Source of the DNA: Owenia fusiformis | Taxonomy: Eukaryota > Annelida > Polychaeta > Sabellida > Oweniidae | Direction of reading: 5' to 3' | Assembly: GCA_903813345.2 (NCBI GenBank) | Contig: CAIIXF020000009.1 | Coordinates: forward strand, 30,104,740 to 30,168,739 | Length of the DNA: 64,000 nt | Program-made: the position numbers and the translations under genes | In this document: positions 48,428-61,139 of the stretch, piece after piece | Position numbering within the stretch: position 1 is the first letter of the stretch | Layout of the letters: each line of letters starts with the position of its first letter | Notes under the pieces: generated by a model | What the model saw: the letters and a program-made list of their open reading frames with translations, nothing else | The model's database searches: none | Told to the model about the DNA's origin: nothing

Positions 48428-49080
48428 AGGGTGGTCAAAAAAACTTGAAACCCTTACACCATTTTCCTCATATCCTTATTATTTTAAGAAATTTGCACAT
48501 TTGTACATCACTCAATTCCCTACCAGCCTACCTAGGCGAGTAGGCCAAAGAAATAAATTATGAGTTTAATAGTTCAACTGACCCTATGGGAAAATTTGGT
48601 ATCATAGGAAAGCTTAGAGAATTGTCTATGTCGTGTGATAAATAATTAGTGTTGGAATAGGTGACGTTGCCATGGAAACGGGCGTTGAACAAAAGATCTT
48701 CTTAATAAGAAAAAAAGTACAGCACCATTGCAAGGGATATCTGGTTAAGTCAATGTGCAACTTTGAAAGAATAGAAATTAAGGAATTGAAAGAATTATAG
48801 TTCATCTTCAACATTTAACTCAAAATTATACATATTCTACTCTTTTTTGATTATTGTGATGTCATAATGGTCTATTTTGAATGAAAAACAGTTGGTCTCA
48901 TATGAAATTATTAACACCATTAGATTGTGTAATCACAACTGCTTACAAATGTTACCTTTATGTATATCAAATGAAAGGTACTGCTCTCACGATCATTTTG
49001 GTATATAAATTGTAAACATTGATCATTTACTCTCTGAGATATTATGATAAAAGGTGATTTAAATTGTGGCCTGAGTTACA
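48428..49080. mobile_element. Old Tc1/mariner-type element fragment, copy 1
   Basis: Starts TACAGGGTGGTCAAAAAAAC, an inverted match to the end at 61516-61535. Its inner part (48590-49000: GTTGCCATGGAAACGGGCGT, then GTGATGTCATAATGG) is a diverged copy of 56390-56800. No transposase frame is visible. Age is suggested by many substitutions. Confidence 0.6.
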
Positions 49081-49149
49081 GAAATTATCAGCAGTTCGGC
49101 ATTATCGCAAATGACAAAATATTGGCGAGTTTCTACCATTGTATACATT

Positions 49150-49305
49150 CTTCACTGCGTCAAATGTGAAATTCCAAGCAATTTCTAGACGTGCAAAGAT
49201 ACTCTAGGAACTCCGCGTATCTAGAGATTCCAAGACGTGTCAAGAGGTGCAAAGACCTCGCGTGTAAAGAGCGTGTCAAGAGTTTTGATATCTCTTTGCA
49301 CAGCC
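49150..49305. repeat. GTGTCAAGAG/GTGCAAAGA word array, copy 1
   Basis: Starts CACTGCGTCAAATGTGAAAT, then holds interspersed words TCTAGACGTG, CGTGTCAAGAG, GTGCAAAGA and CGTGTAAAGAG. The same words and an inverted version of the start occur at 56115-56360. Confidence 0.7.
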
Positions 49306-51300
49306 TTATCAAAACAAACAGTATAATTAGACCGGCCATATGTTGTTATGCGCGCTTAATTATACTTTACTAGGATTGGAATATAACAATCATTTTAATT
49401 TCGTGTTAATAATAATTTGTGTTTTTTAAATCATTATCAAAATAAAATTAATTTAAAAGTATGTGTGTGCGTGTAAGTATAGGCAATAGCTTAGTCGAAA
49501 TGAGTAGATGTGTGCAGATGGAGATCGCCTATGTATTTTGCTAAATCTGACATTTTTACAGGATCATGTTAAAGATCAAATGAAAACAAGAAATGTGTTT
49601 TTCTTAGGTTTATCTACCCTGATTTCGAGTGATTTTAACTTGGACGCATATTCCTAGATATTAAAACAGTTTGAATAATTAACAAAGTCCACTTTGAACC
49701 GTGTCAATCAAATTGTCAAATATGTAGATAGCACATACAGGCCCGAATACAGGGGGGATAGATTGGTTCTAGCGACCCCCCCCCCCCTCCGTGACCAAAA
49801 TTGCATTTTTTACCCCATACTGAGCACCTTTTAAATTATTTTGCTCATTTTTGAACTAACATTGCCAAAAGTAAACTCCCCCTGGAATTTCTTAAAAAAG
49901 TAACCCACCCCTTGGCAAATCCTGGCTATGGGTCTGAAATGCCTGAAACATGCTCTGATATAATGAGGCATATTCTGTGATCTGAGCATATCAGATGGGA
50001 AGAGTTATGAATGCCAATAAGTGTGATTGTTATCATGTAATCATCTACCTTAATGTCAATACATTACATAATGTAGTAAGGCATTGTACATGTATTTAAC
50101 AACAGGCACATCCTTCTTCAAAGGACTTCATTTATACTTGTAAAATACCCTTCCAGCGAGGATGCAACAGGCACAGTTACACAAGTTTTATGACCCCAAT
50201 TAGATGAAATATGAGCTGGGATGAAAGATCTCAAAAATCAAGGGCTGGGAAGATTTGAGATGTCATGGTTTACTATCATGACGCTGAAACATGTGTCGCT
50301 TATTGTCACCTGTATTGATCATGATGGGGCGACGGCAGTGCCCCGAGTCTTTTTGATCTGTTTAATCTTATTAGTTACTATTTAAAATTGAATAATTTAG
50401 GACCCCGGAAGCAAAACAACTCTTTGTTATGAAAGGAATACACCATGGACAGAACCCCTCATGTAAACCATCTATAAATACCTTTGAAATCAATTTGATT
50501 TTCGATCTACATCTGAATCTCAGATGGAGAGTACTCTTTGACAAGATCAACATTTAAAAGTGTAGGAAAGTTTTGATAAAGATGTTTAATAGCTAATTAT
50601 TCAGACATATTGTTCTTTCATGTTGACGATCATCGAACATAATTGCAATCAACTTCCATGATATTTGCAATTTTGAATTTTGAATTATTTTGAATGCAAA
50701 TGTACTCAAGTACTATATCCTGAGTTCTGCCCGGATCCCCGAAAACGTTTAAAATCAAACTTGATTATCTAGCTAGACTTCAAAATAAGGGATTCAATAG
50801 AAACATGAAATCCATATCACTGTATAAATTGTGGAATTTCTAGTAATTGTTAGACGTGCTTAGCCGGTCTAGAAACTCTGCGTATCTAGAGATACCTGTA
50901 GAGGAAGGGAGAGAGGACTAATTTTATAGCTGAAATTAAAAATAGCTTATGATCTATAAATATAATATATGGTTGTTCTTATAATGAACAACTATTGGTT
51001 TAATATCTGATATGTGGACGGATATTTCTTGATTTGGTTTAAAAAGAAACTGAATGTAGGGTTGCAAAAAATGAGAGAGACAAAGACGTTCGAAGGGTGG
51101 GGGTAAAATTTAATTAAAATCAAGCTGAGACAGAATGAGAATAAACATATCTGTTAGTTGCTCATGTAAACGAAAACAAATTAGAGGGTTCATTAGCACC
51201 GCAGACCAGATTTGCAAAATTGGGGGAGTGCATTTTCCCAGGATTTCAAACAATACTATATCTAAAATGTTGCCCCTCATATGCCTGGGCCATATTTGCT
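49306..51300. other. Large cadherin intron, region without recognised genes
   Basis: AT-rich with a C-run (49778-49792) in a dispersed repeat fragment ending CCTGGCTATGGG. A short piece of the TCTAGA/GACGTG word array lies at 50845-50895. No coding signal is seen. Confidence 0.55.
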
Positions 51301-51303
51301 GGG

Positions 51304-51366
51304 CCGGCCGATTGAGTGTTTTTTCAAACATGAAAACAATTCTAAACAAAATACTCAATCGGCCGG
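51304..51366. repeat. GC-rich hairpin
   Basis: Perfect 14 bp arms CCGGCCGATTGAGT and ACTCAATCGGCCGG around a 35 nt AT-rich loop, in an otherwise AT-rich intron. Confidence 0.85.
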
Positions 51367-51917
51367 AGGCCGGACGATGAATTTGAGCAAATGTGAACCA
51401 GACATTGCAAATTCCTTCAAAATTGAACTAGAATTTTCAAATGAAAGCCATTCAAAGCTCCTTTCTTCTTCCTTCTCTATTGGTTAAGCAGGGGTGGGGT
51501 GCGATCATTCACGAATCGCACCCCCCCCCCTGGTTACGCCTATGTGTTAAAACTTTACACAATATCAATATTTAAAACTGTATCTTGTAAGTGGCTTATT
51601 AAGCATCAGATCAATCACTAAGAACCCCTCTTATCTGCCGTTTGCGTTTGGAAGGATAAAGACAAAGGGGACGCGGCTACATGTATATCGCGATAACGTG
51701 AAATCTTTATGACATATCCCTTCACCAGGGCCTACACCAATATTCTTAACACCACTTATTAAAGGATGCATGCATCAAGGGGTAGACATCATTCAAAAGA
51801 CATAAACATGACCAGGTCGGTCAGGGGAAGGTTTGCATACGATGCAATTTGTACATGCAAGCTCATTTTTCACATATAAATTAATAAAGTCGATTCCTTG
51901 GGAATACGTTATTGGGT

Positions 51918-52190
51918 TTATAAGCGTAACGAGGAGAAGCGGTGGGTTCGCACCCCCTCCTACAAGCAATAAAAGGTACCATAAGGTAGAGGAAGAAAAG
52001 AGCATTAAATTGATTTTTTGTTTGAAGCTTCTAGCTCAGGTTTGAAGGAAGCTGCATCATTTTCGTAAAAATTCAAAACAAATATTTTTTGCCTCATTTA
52101 TGTCACGATCGCACCCCCCGACTGAAAACCTAAAAAATTTTGGTGATTGCATCACCCCTCCCCCCGACTGAAAGCTGGCTACGGTCCTGG
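51918..52190. repeat. Dispersed GCGTAACG...GGCTACGG repeat, second copy
   Basis: Same family as 35425-35600, with GAAGGAAGCTGCATCATTTT and CGACTGAAAGCTGGCTACGG. It is preceded by CGCACCCCCTCC. Non-coding. Confidence 0.75.
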
Positions 52191-54949
52191 GGTTTTATCG
52201 AAAATTATATCGTCAACATTTTATCATTATGCGGAAAGTCCAATATGAAATCTTAAATGGTAAATATGTTGCATTTATGGAGGGAATTCCACTGTAAACT
52301 ATAATGTGAATGTTTGATATGAATACTTCCATACAACCATCAATATCCATTCTTTTGAAATAAGATGTTACAACAAAGGGAATATTGAAAACTACAGTGG
52401 TAAGAGCATCTTTCTGACTGCTAATTATGTGTATCAACATTTTGATTGCACCTCAGCTGGAGGTTAAATCTTATAATAATTTGATCAAAGGGATTGTAAT
52501 TTTCCCCAATTCGCTTATCTATGTTACAATCTGTATACTTGTTATATTGTGAGCGGTATGTGTTGATAAACCAAAAAGATATGTTTTTTGGATATCAACA
52601 TTTAGAAAAAAGTGTAAGATACCATTCTATATGTTTATCTTAGTGTTTAGCATAGGTAAGAATGGGGGATGGGCTGGCGGGGGTCCGTCTTTGAATAATT
52701 CCAAGGGGTTCATATATTATCACAATTTTGCTACAAAATCACTTGGAAAGTGCATGATTTGAAAGATTATTTGGCCAAGGCGTCCGCTATTAACATGCGT
52801 ATGAATTTTATAAAAAAATTACTTGAATCAAAATCGAAGAATTCCTTGCCCCGTGTGTTGACCATTCACCCCGGGGGTTCACACTCGGCTCAGGTGGGGT
52901 ACCTTTTTTACATTTGGTATGTCAAGCCAATGGACCCACATTTTAAGACAGATTTTTTCATTTTCAGGTATAAGAATCGGTGTGGAAAATATGTTACCCC
53001 TCAATTGTGGTACGGCATTGGTCCCGGGGCATTGGTCTAGTTGTTACACATATCCTTCATTTGAGGTTGTTTTATGATCATTTTACTCAAAGATCTGCCT
53101 TCTTCTCGGGGCATTCGATATTTCGAATGGCCTTGGTCTTATATTCTTGATATTTGGTACCCGGGGGTATGGCATTGGTTCTATATTTGGATGTTTGACA
53201 TGGCATTGGTCTTGTGTTTGGACATTTGATATGGCTTTTTGGGGTTTATTATAGTTTGTATGAGAACACATTTAATGCCACCCCCCCCCCAAAATTACAA
53301 ATCTACATCTATTCTCTCTATCCCAAAGGTGGATCGGAAGCATGAAAAACAGATGCAGACTCGGGACAGTTGCAAGAGGGGCTATAATGGAGAAATTCGT
53401 TTTGATTTTGAGTCTAACTGAAATATTTTGTCACAAATATTAATTAAATACGCAAATAGCCTGTTTTATTAAATGAGACTAGGGCAAAAAATCTATTCAT
53501 TAAATCTAAAGCCTAGACGATATCTTCTGTAATCAAGGTGGTTTTGGTACACTTCCGCAATTATAAAAACAAAAACATAGACTAAGTTATTAATCTTTTG
53601 TTATCATATCAGATTAAGTCAGTTTTGTCTCCGATTGTTATGCAGGTGTGTGTATCGACTCCAGTGAACAACATTAAGTGAATCAATCCTTGAAATTCCC
53701 AAATTCATTCCAAATTCTGGCCGTTAACCCCCCCCCCTTCCCCCATGTCCCTTAATTACATTTATTTTGCAAATGATATATAAATTATAGATTAAAATAT
53801 TTCATTTTCGAATTGCACAAAGGGCAACATGTGAAGATAAAACCGCGATCCTAAAGCTACTTGCGAAACAAAGTGGTTTATGGTCCCCAATATCATTATT
53901 ATATTATTACCAATACAATGTACCTCTATCAATATCATAAATTCACTCCTTTTTAATATCAATAGTCAAACAAATTAAGCAGTATGCTACAGTTGGTTAT
54001 CAATCGGAGTTCACGACCTATTGATTACTCTTTAATACAAAATTTAACCATTTTAGAATGGGTAACTCACCCCCCCCCCGTCCATGCTCATGAAGTGCGT
54101 AGACTGACATAATAGTGTCATTTATTAATTAAACATCACTGATTTATGTTGAGACATTCAGTGCGATTATTTCATTTCTTTGTTCAAAAAGTTAAAGCAC
54201 CAATTAAATACATATTTTTATCACACAAAAGGGGCAGAATACTTGACCTTGTATCAATTCATATCCCGATAATTCTTTACAAGGGAATGTTTCTTATTAA
54301 AACATAAGCAGCGCCTAGGCGTCGATTGGGGGGGGGGGTCAATCCAGTGTTCTCAGGCTATGTACAGCCAAGTATCCTGTTTATGTAAAAACCCTACGTT
54401 CCCGAATCACAATCAGACAATTAATTAGTATATTTGCTCGATCATAGAATTAGATGTTGCGAAAACTATGGGAACTTGTACCTGTCTGTTTATGGATAGG
54501 CTGGGAAAGAACAGCAGAGAGAATGGTACATTCGATTGAATATGCTTGTTTTGCCCAATTGTGTATTAAAATGCCCCTCATTTATCATATGTATGGTCAC
54601 AAGTTAAGTCGGCGATAATTTGTATTGACTTAACTTGAAACAAATTACTCCGAAATCCAAATACTCATCGAAAAGTAAGGTTATCTTTATATTAAGCTAA
54701 TACAAAATAAATATATAAATAGGCCTGATGTATCAGTGTTTTCAAAGTTTATTGCACGTTTTATCCTTGAAACGCCTTTCTTTTTCTTATCATGATATGT
54801 ATTTCCTTCACTTAGGATCAATGCGTCGATTAGCATTGCCTGTAACTGATTTATATCTTCAAAAGGCGGCATGAAATTGCCAAAATGTTTAAATAAGTCA
54901 ATGTGTCAGCGTACATACAAAATAGTCTGTTTAATATTTGCTACATGTA
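52191..54949. other. Large cadherin intron, unremarkable stretch
   Basis: Some locally repeated words (ATGGCATTGGTCT with TTTGGACATTTGATATGG near 53100-53240) and C-runs near 53281, 53725 and 54070. I find no gene, including in the open frames at 52750 and 53239. Confidence 0.55.
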
Positions 54950-55982
54950 CAGGGTGTCCAAGAAGTAACGTCAATGACCCTGGCATTTTGTCATTTATGC
55001 ACATTTATAAATGTAAATATGAAGTATGGAGCTACTAGCATTTGATTGGCCGGTTTTATGGTTACCATAGTAACACAAGTGCATGGACCCCGGGGCAGCT
55101 CTGCAATCCGTAAGATCTTTGAAAAATAAAATAACCATAAACACTAGTTTTGAAGTATACATCTTTTATTTATAATATGACCACAAATATAATGTTTTCA
55201 ACTACACATCATTTATTCATAATATAGCTGTTGCTGGCGTTATATTAGTGTTATATTAAAGTTTATTGAATGTTACTTTACATAATCACCACCAAGTTCC
55301 ACACATCTCTGGTGTCTTCTTACCCATTCCAAGAAAACTCTATTGAAACCACCAGAGCTCATTTCTGCAAGGGATGACAGAACAGAGCTCTTAAGTTCCT
55401 CATTTGAAGAGAAAGACTGTCCAGCAAGTTTAGCCTTCAGTGCACCATAAAGATAGAAGTCACTGGGGCCAAATCAGGCGAATATGGAGCTTGTTCAATT
55501 AGGGGTATTCCTAGTATCTCAATTACTTCCATGGTGTTCCTGGCCTTGTGAACGGGGGCATTGTCCCAGTGCAGTGAAAGGCGCAATCCAGGTCTTTTTC
55601 TCTTCATTGCTCTATTCAGGTCTCGTCATATTATGATGTCATAAAGTACTCCAAAGAAGTGTTACCATGGTAACTCCCATTAACAATAAAACCGTTAAGA
55701 TTTGAAAAAGTCCCAAGACATTGCATTTCATTTTTTGCCAAAGGTTTTACCTTATGATAACCTGATTTACATAATATTTACCAGGTACATTCTGAACTGC
55801 CCCGGGGTTCATGCACTTGTGTTACTATGGCAACCATAAAATCGGCCAATCAAATGCCAGTCACTCCATACTTCGTATTTATATGTATAAATGTGCAAGG
55901 AACATTCTGACCAAGTCTCATGACATTTGAAGCATAAATGACAAAATGCCAGGGTCATTGACGTTACTTCTTGGACACCCTG
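54950..55982 (-). mobile_element. Mariner-family DNA transposon, 1,033 bp, TA target duplication
   Basis: Both ends read CAGGGTGTCCAAGAAGTAAC inward and match without gap for about 50 bp. The match then resumes after a roughly 40 bp deletion in the left arm, so the terminal repeats were originally 180 bp or more. Both flanks are TA (54948-54949, 55983-55984). Inside, on the minus strand, is a decayed transposase. Confidence 0.92.
55273..55700 (-). pseudogene. Mariner transposase remnant
   Basis: On the minus strand the DDE-family landmarks are readable: LHWDNAPVHKARN (second catalytic Asp), EQAPYSPDLAP, then SDFYLYGALK, and the tail CVELGGDYVK before a TAA at 55273-55275. A single-base frameshift separates PDLAP from SDFY, and an in-frame stop and loss of the N-terminal DNA-binding half are seen upstream. 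It cannot make an active enzyme. Confidence 0.9.
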
Positions 55983-56114
55983 TACTTGTTCCAAACAGTC
56001 TGCGAAAGAATGATTAAAAAATATATCAATTAAAAGTATCAGAGAAAATACTTGCAATCGTTAAAATACTGTATGTATTGCTATTGGTAATTAGGTTAGT
56101 TGTTTACACATAAT

Positions 56115-56360
56115 TATGTTGTTCAGTGTGCCAAGAGCGTGTCAAGAGATTCCATTAATTGTCACAGGGCGTGTAAAGACTTTTTGACATGGTCTTTACA
56201 CGTCTTTGCACTGCGTGTGCCAAGAAGTGCAAAGAGGTGTAAAGAGTTGAATTCATCGCGTGTCAAGAGGTGTAAATAATTGGCACGTCTAGAAACCCGG
56301 CGTGTAAAGACCAGTTTCTAGACGTGTCAAGAGTTGGAATCCCATATTTCACGCAGTGCT
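56115..56360. repeat. GTGTCAAGAG/GTGTAAAGA word array, copy 2
   Basis: Dense words GCGTGTCAAGAG, GTGTAAAGA, GTGCAAAGAG and TCTAGACGTG in both orientations (for example CGTGTAAAGAC and GTCTTTACACG), closing with TTTCACGCAGTG, the inverse of the opening of copy 1 at 49156. Confidence 0.75.
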
Positions 56361-57332
56361 TATTGATATCATAACTTTAGTAGTATTTTGACCCTATGAG
56401 AAAAGTTAGTATCAATGCAAAGCTTTGACAACTGTCTATGATGTGTGATATATGATTAGTGTTTAAACAGGTGCCGTTGCCATGGAAACGGGCGTTGAGC
56501 AATAGGTATCCTTAATAAGATTGAAATACGTATAGGAATGGGCATTTCCAGCCAGTGATCCAAATATGTATATTTTATTAATAGCAATTGTGTGGAAATG
56601 ACCAATTTTTATCAATCCTGAACTATAATGACTAAATGATTCTATATACTAAATTTTAAAGTGTTATTGTGACATCACAATAGCGGATTTCAAATGAGAA
56701 ACAGTTTGCTTTACATGGTCTCCGTGAAACTGATATCTTCCATGATTACAATTGCAAAAGAATATGCACTTTATGGATATCAAATTAAAGCTAGTGCAAT
56801 AACGAGTATTATGATAAGTAAATCAACATGATTAGATCAAGCTATGCCGTGGTTTCATGCTTTTGAATCTGGGGTATCAGTGGTTATAGACACAAAATAC
56901 TGTATGAGAGGTCTGAGACTAACATCTTTTATGCTAGTCTCGGGAGAGGTGGAACAACTTTTTATCCTGATCGATGAGTCTGAAAGTCGCAAGAAAAGTG
57001 TTTTCCTCAGTACATACAGTATGTTGTCATGTATGTCTCATATCAGACAAAGCTTTATAAACATTAAAGTCACTAATTTAAGTAAATACTCCTATTGTGA
57101 TGTCATTATAATAAATGATTTACAACTTTTGGTGTTTTTTAAAGTTGCACTAAACTGTTTTACTCATTTTAGACATGGGCGTGATTAAGAAATAATTATA
57201 TTCATTAATTCCGATTGGCTTGGTCTCCTTATTAAAAACTATTTAGAAAAGTACCCAAAATAAATTATTTTTCGGTAAAACTTATAAATTGTTCTTTATG
57301 ATTTGAAAGTTTCATGTTTATTAAAAAAATAG
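56361..57332. mobile_element. Old element fragment, copy 2 (related to 48428-49080)
   Basis: CCGTTGCCATGGAAACGGGC and GTGACATCACAATAGCGG align with 48655-48690 and 48855-48885 at diverged identity. At 57333 a CAGGGCGTTCAAAATTTTTG sequence resembles the terminal repeat at 48428. No transposase is visible. Confidence 0.5.
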
Positions 57333-57940
57333 CAGGGCGTTCAAAATTTTTGGACCCCCTCGTATATCAATTTTGTGAATACTAATTATTCCACTTTCGG
57401 AATCCATCGAGCTGTATTTGTAAGAGATAATTTTTCACAAGAATTATTTTTTGTGAAGTCGATTATAAATATTTTTGTTATTGAAATGCGTACAAATGAG
57501 AAACTAATGCATATTTCTACTTTGGTTCAGCCTTCAAATTTTGAAATCTCGACATGTCTATATATGGCAAAAATATCAATGTTGCACTCCATGAGCCAAT
57601 CATCCATGATAACTTCACATACTCTACAGCATGGTCACATGACCTCAAAAAGTCTGCGAAAATATTCCTTCAATAAATTCATGATTATTTGAGAATTCTT
57701 TTCATGTAGTCGACTATTGGATAAGTATCAATCTTATATTGTGAAAAAAATAATTAACTATTTAATTTGTATACAATCAACAAATTTAAAGAATGATTTC
57801 ATGAGAATTTATCATTCAATCAAGTTAGGAATACTGTGTTTATATAAATCAAATTCTGGTTCTGGCATCGCCTATTTGAAGGAGTTGCTATGTTTTAAAT
57901 GGGAATTATTTTAGCTAAGGACACTGTCTATCAAGGCACA
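57333..57940. other. Large cadherin intron, AT-rich stretch
   Basis: Two open frames of about 65-105 codons are found on the plus strand, without domains or splice context; I do not call them genes. Confidence 0.5.
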
Positions 57941-59080
57941 ACCAGGGATAGGGCCTTTTATGGAACAAAAATGCGAACTACTATGGATTGACGGGATACC
58001 ACTGTGGCCTTCTATGGAACAACCATGACCATGTAGTAATCTACAAGAGTCTTCCTTGAAATCACTGTTGTGCTGGTACTGGACCTTCTATGAAGGGTTT
58101 ATGGAAAAGACCGACCCCACCGACCACCGACCGGTCGGTGTTTTCCACTGGTAGCCTCAAAACAGGGTTTGACGACCATATCATGTAAAAGACCGAACAT
58201 ATTTGTAGCCTTAGAATATTAATAATTTGATTTTGAATGTCAATCGTTGGACTAGGCAACGTTTTTTACCGATTTTGTACCTTGCAACGAATGGCAAGCA
58301 AACAAATTGGTCATGACCGTCTCCTCTCGATTAATTGTCCTGCCTTAGGTCCTAATCTATCATTAATCAACCTATCGTTTCTACGGGAATCTATCCTAAT
58401 TTTTTACTGAAATTTAACAATTTCGAAACAAAAATGATTTGTTATCGTCATAGCCTACTGAATACTGAACACGATATAATGTTACATGCGTTCTCTTATC
58501 GGGATTAAAAGTGACTTACCATTTCAGTACACCATTAGAAAGCTTTTTTTGTCATATCAAATGTAGTTTTTACCAGTTGACGTTTAACAACTGAGAAATC
58601 AAACATAACGTTACGACGTCAACATCGACGATGTTTGTGTGTTTTTGTTATTGCGTTTCATATGAATGAAGAATGAACTTAATGTTACGTGCGTTTTTTT
58701 CCAAAGTGACTAACCAGGATGAAATTGGTCTTCTAGCAACTGAAACATCACTTAAAAATATGACATTACACACCACGACGATGTAACGTTTTCATCGTGA
58801 TTTGAAATGATAATTATACGTTTTTAAATCTCGACCTAGTAAAGGTACTATAGTCATTGGATTCCCAGTTTTAGTTTTACTTCTAATTTTGCATTTTTTC
58901 ATCTTTATGTAAAAGACCGTCAGCCGACCACCGACCACATGTACCCAACTGTGGAGAGTGACTGGTCGGTGGTCGGCGGTCGGTGTTTTACGAAAACCCT
59001 TCTATGAAGCCACTGTCCCTTATTCTGAAGATTCTAAATGCCAATCAGGACCTTCTATGCAGACACCACCATATGTATGG
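57940..59080. repeat. CCTTCTATGAA-type short tandem words hosting a transposon
   Basis: Irregular units, each with GGCCTTCTATGG/GGACCTTCTATGAA-like words (57950, 58005, 58080, 59050), are interrupted by the 905 bp element at 58095-58999. Confidence 0.6.
58095..58999. mobile_element. 905 bp DNA transposon with 9 bp target duplication
   Basis: TTCTATGAA flanks both sides (58086-58094 and 59000-59008). The ends are imperfect inverted repeats: GGGTTTATGGAAAAGACCGA on the left and, read inward, GGGTTTTCGTAAAACACCGA on the right. Subterminal CCGACCACCGACC/GGTCGGTGGTCGG clusters lie in both arms. There is no transposase frame, so it is non-autonomous. A 9 bp duplication with GGG ends fits Mutator-like or similar superfamilies (family knowledge); the assignment is open. 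Confidence 0.88.
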
Positions 59081-59780
59081 AAATCATTAAAGTCTTATTT
59101 GGACCTAATGTTTCCATCATTGAAAAAACGAAGGCCCTCCTTCAAGGAACTGTCTTTGTGTTTTTTGGGTTTTTTTATACTTAGATTTATTCCTTTAGTT
59201 AACAATTATAGACATGCAATTGATTGCCAAAGTTTTATAGAAAACATTAGCGGCAATTTTAGACAATATGAATAGGAATGCATTAACATTTAAAAATTCA
59301 TCTAAGTAATGTTATAACTCATATAAGAAACTATAATCCCATGGGCCAGGGATGAGTTAACACATGCATGCAAAAATTAGCCAAACCAATCAATTTGGCT
59401 CAAACTTTGATCCACAAAATGGTTCATTAGTTCTATTAATTTTTCATTTAATGAATTATCATAATCTTCATAACCATACAAAAGAACTGAATTTTGTCAA
59501 CTGTGTTAAAACTCTGAACCAAAAGATGTAGATCTGTCTTTAGTCTTTTATGGTTCCACTATTTTGGATCTTCAAGGATATTCTCTAAGGCCAACTAGGG
59601 GCTATAAACACAACACTAATACCCTAATACCTATTAGGGTACAAATTGGGTCAGCATGTATGAAGTATGGTGGTCTGTCTGTCATTCTCTGTCTGTCCAG
59701 ACATCTCCTCCGCCTAGACCGTTTGACCCTGAGCTCCCATACTTGGTCAACATACTAAGTGGATTGGTGGACATTCTACG
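59081..59780. other. Large cadherin intron, unremarkable stretch
   Basis: No coding or repeat structure is recognised, apart from ACTAATACCCTAATACC-like words near 59615. Confidence 0.5.
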
Positions 59781-59784
59781 AAGA

Positions 59785-60700
59785 TCAGAGGTCAAAGTCA
59801 TATAAAGGTAAAAGGTCAATATCTAGGTATTTGGCTTTTTAAGACCCTTGACGACCCATGATTAGGTGCCCGGAGGTCAAGGTCAACTTTATGGGGCAAG
59901 TTCATTCCCAGATCAAATGCATCTGGGGTTGTTGTGACCTTTGGCGACCAATGATAAGGTGATCTGAGGTAAAGGTCATTACTAGGTCAAATGTCAATAT
60001 CTAGGTATTTTGAAATTTTAGATTTCTGGGGCTGCTTTTACCCTTGGTGACCAATGATTTGGTGACCTGAGTTCAAGGTCAATATTTACGGGTCAAGGTT
60101 ATTCCAAGATCAGAGGTCAATACCTTGGTATTTGGCGTTTTAATGCATTTGGGACTGCTTTGACCCTTGGCGACCCCTGATTAGGTGACTTGAGGTCATG
60201 GTTATTCCAAGATCATAGGTCAATATCTAGATATGTGGTGATGTTACGTCCTTGGGGCTGCTGTGACCCTTGACGACCATTGATTAAGTAACCTAAGGTC
60301 AAAGTCAATTTTCATGGGTCAAGGTCGAGGGTTACTATCTAAGTAAGTACCTTAAGGGCTATTGTGACCCTTGTCGACCCATGATTACGTGACCTGAGGT
60401 CATACCAAGATCAAAGGTTGATATCTAGATATTTGGTGTTTTAAGAGCCTGGTGGACTGTTGTGATCTTTGGCAACCCATGACTAGGTGACCTTAGGGTT
60501 AAGGTCAACATTATATTTGTCAAGATCTCAAGAACAAAGTTCGACACTTACTTGAAGGATACTGTTACCCTCAGTGACTCATGATTAAGTGACCTGAAGT
60601 CAAAGTCAATGTTTCTTGGCCAAGGTCATATTAAGGTCAAACGATCAATACAGACGAGCATTTGATGGGAGCTGTTGCCATGTGGAGCTGTTATGGACCC
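59785..60700. repeat. AGGTCAAGGTCA-rich tandem repeat, about nine units of 100-110 bp
   Basis: Units contain CCCTTGGCGACCCATGATTA-like and GGTGACCTGAGGTCAAGGTC-like words at about 59850, 59945, 60045, 60160, 60265, 60375, 60470, 60570 and 60700. Many AGGTCA hexamers occur in direct orientation with varying spacing. Confidence 0.85.
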
Positions 60701-60769
60701 TTGGTGACCCACTCGAATGGGTAGATTGCTAGTTCTGAGCAGCTAAACGTTTAACTAGGTAACTCCTAA

Positions 60770-61080
60770 CTCTGAACGAAGTTTGAGGGGGATCAAGATG
60801 GCAGCTAAATTTCAAAATGGCCGCCATTGTAACCTTTGATAATTCAAATACCAGTTGATGGATTTGGTTCAAATTATATGCGCAGTCTCAAGTCTGTGGA
60901 CCCTGAAGAAAGATAAGCAACATCGCAATCAAATCAAGACAAAGAAAGAAGAAAATGAATGAAGAAACCAATGCAGCAACAACAAATGACGTCCGTTCGT
61001 CTGTCCGTCCGTTCTTGTGTCCGGGCAATAACTCAAATAACGGTTGACGGATTTCATTCAAATTTTATAGGCTTATATTC
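60770..61080. repeat. Dispersed repeat related to 235-1250
   Basis: GAACGAAGTTTGAGGGGGAT, AAAATGGCCGCCATTG and TTTGATAATTCAAATACCAG words, then CGTCTGTCCGTCCGTTC, then TTGACGGATTTCATTC. It is a rearranged copy of the family at the left end of the window. Confidence 0.75.
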
Positions 61081-61139
61081 CAGGACCATCTGATTGATAG
61101 TCACCGTGTTACAGCACTTTAAAGAACATTCCCGGTGGC

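Noticed and set aside
56844-57914. Plus-strand frames of 65-114 codons
   Set aside because: No domain, no splice context and partly inside a decayed repeat.
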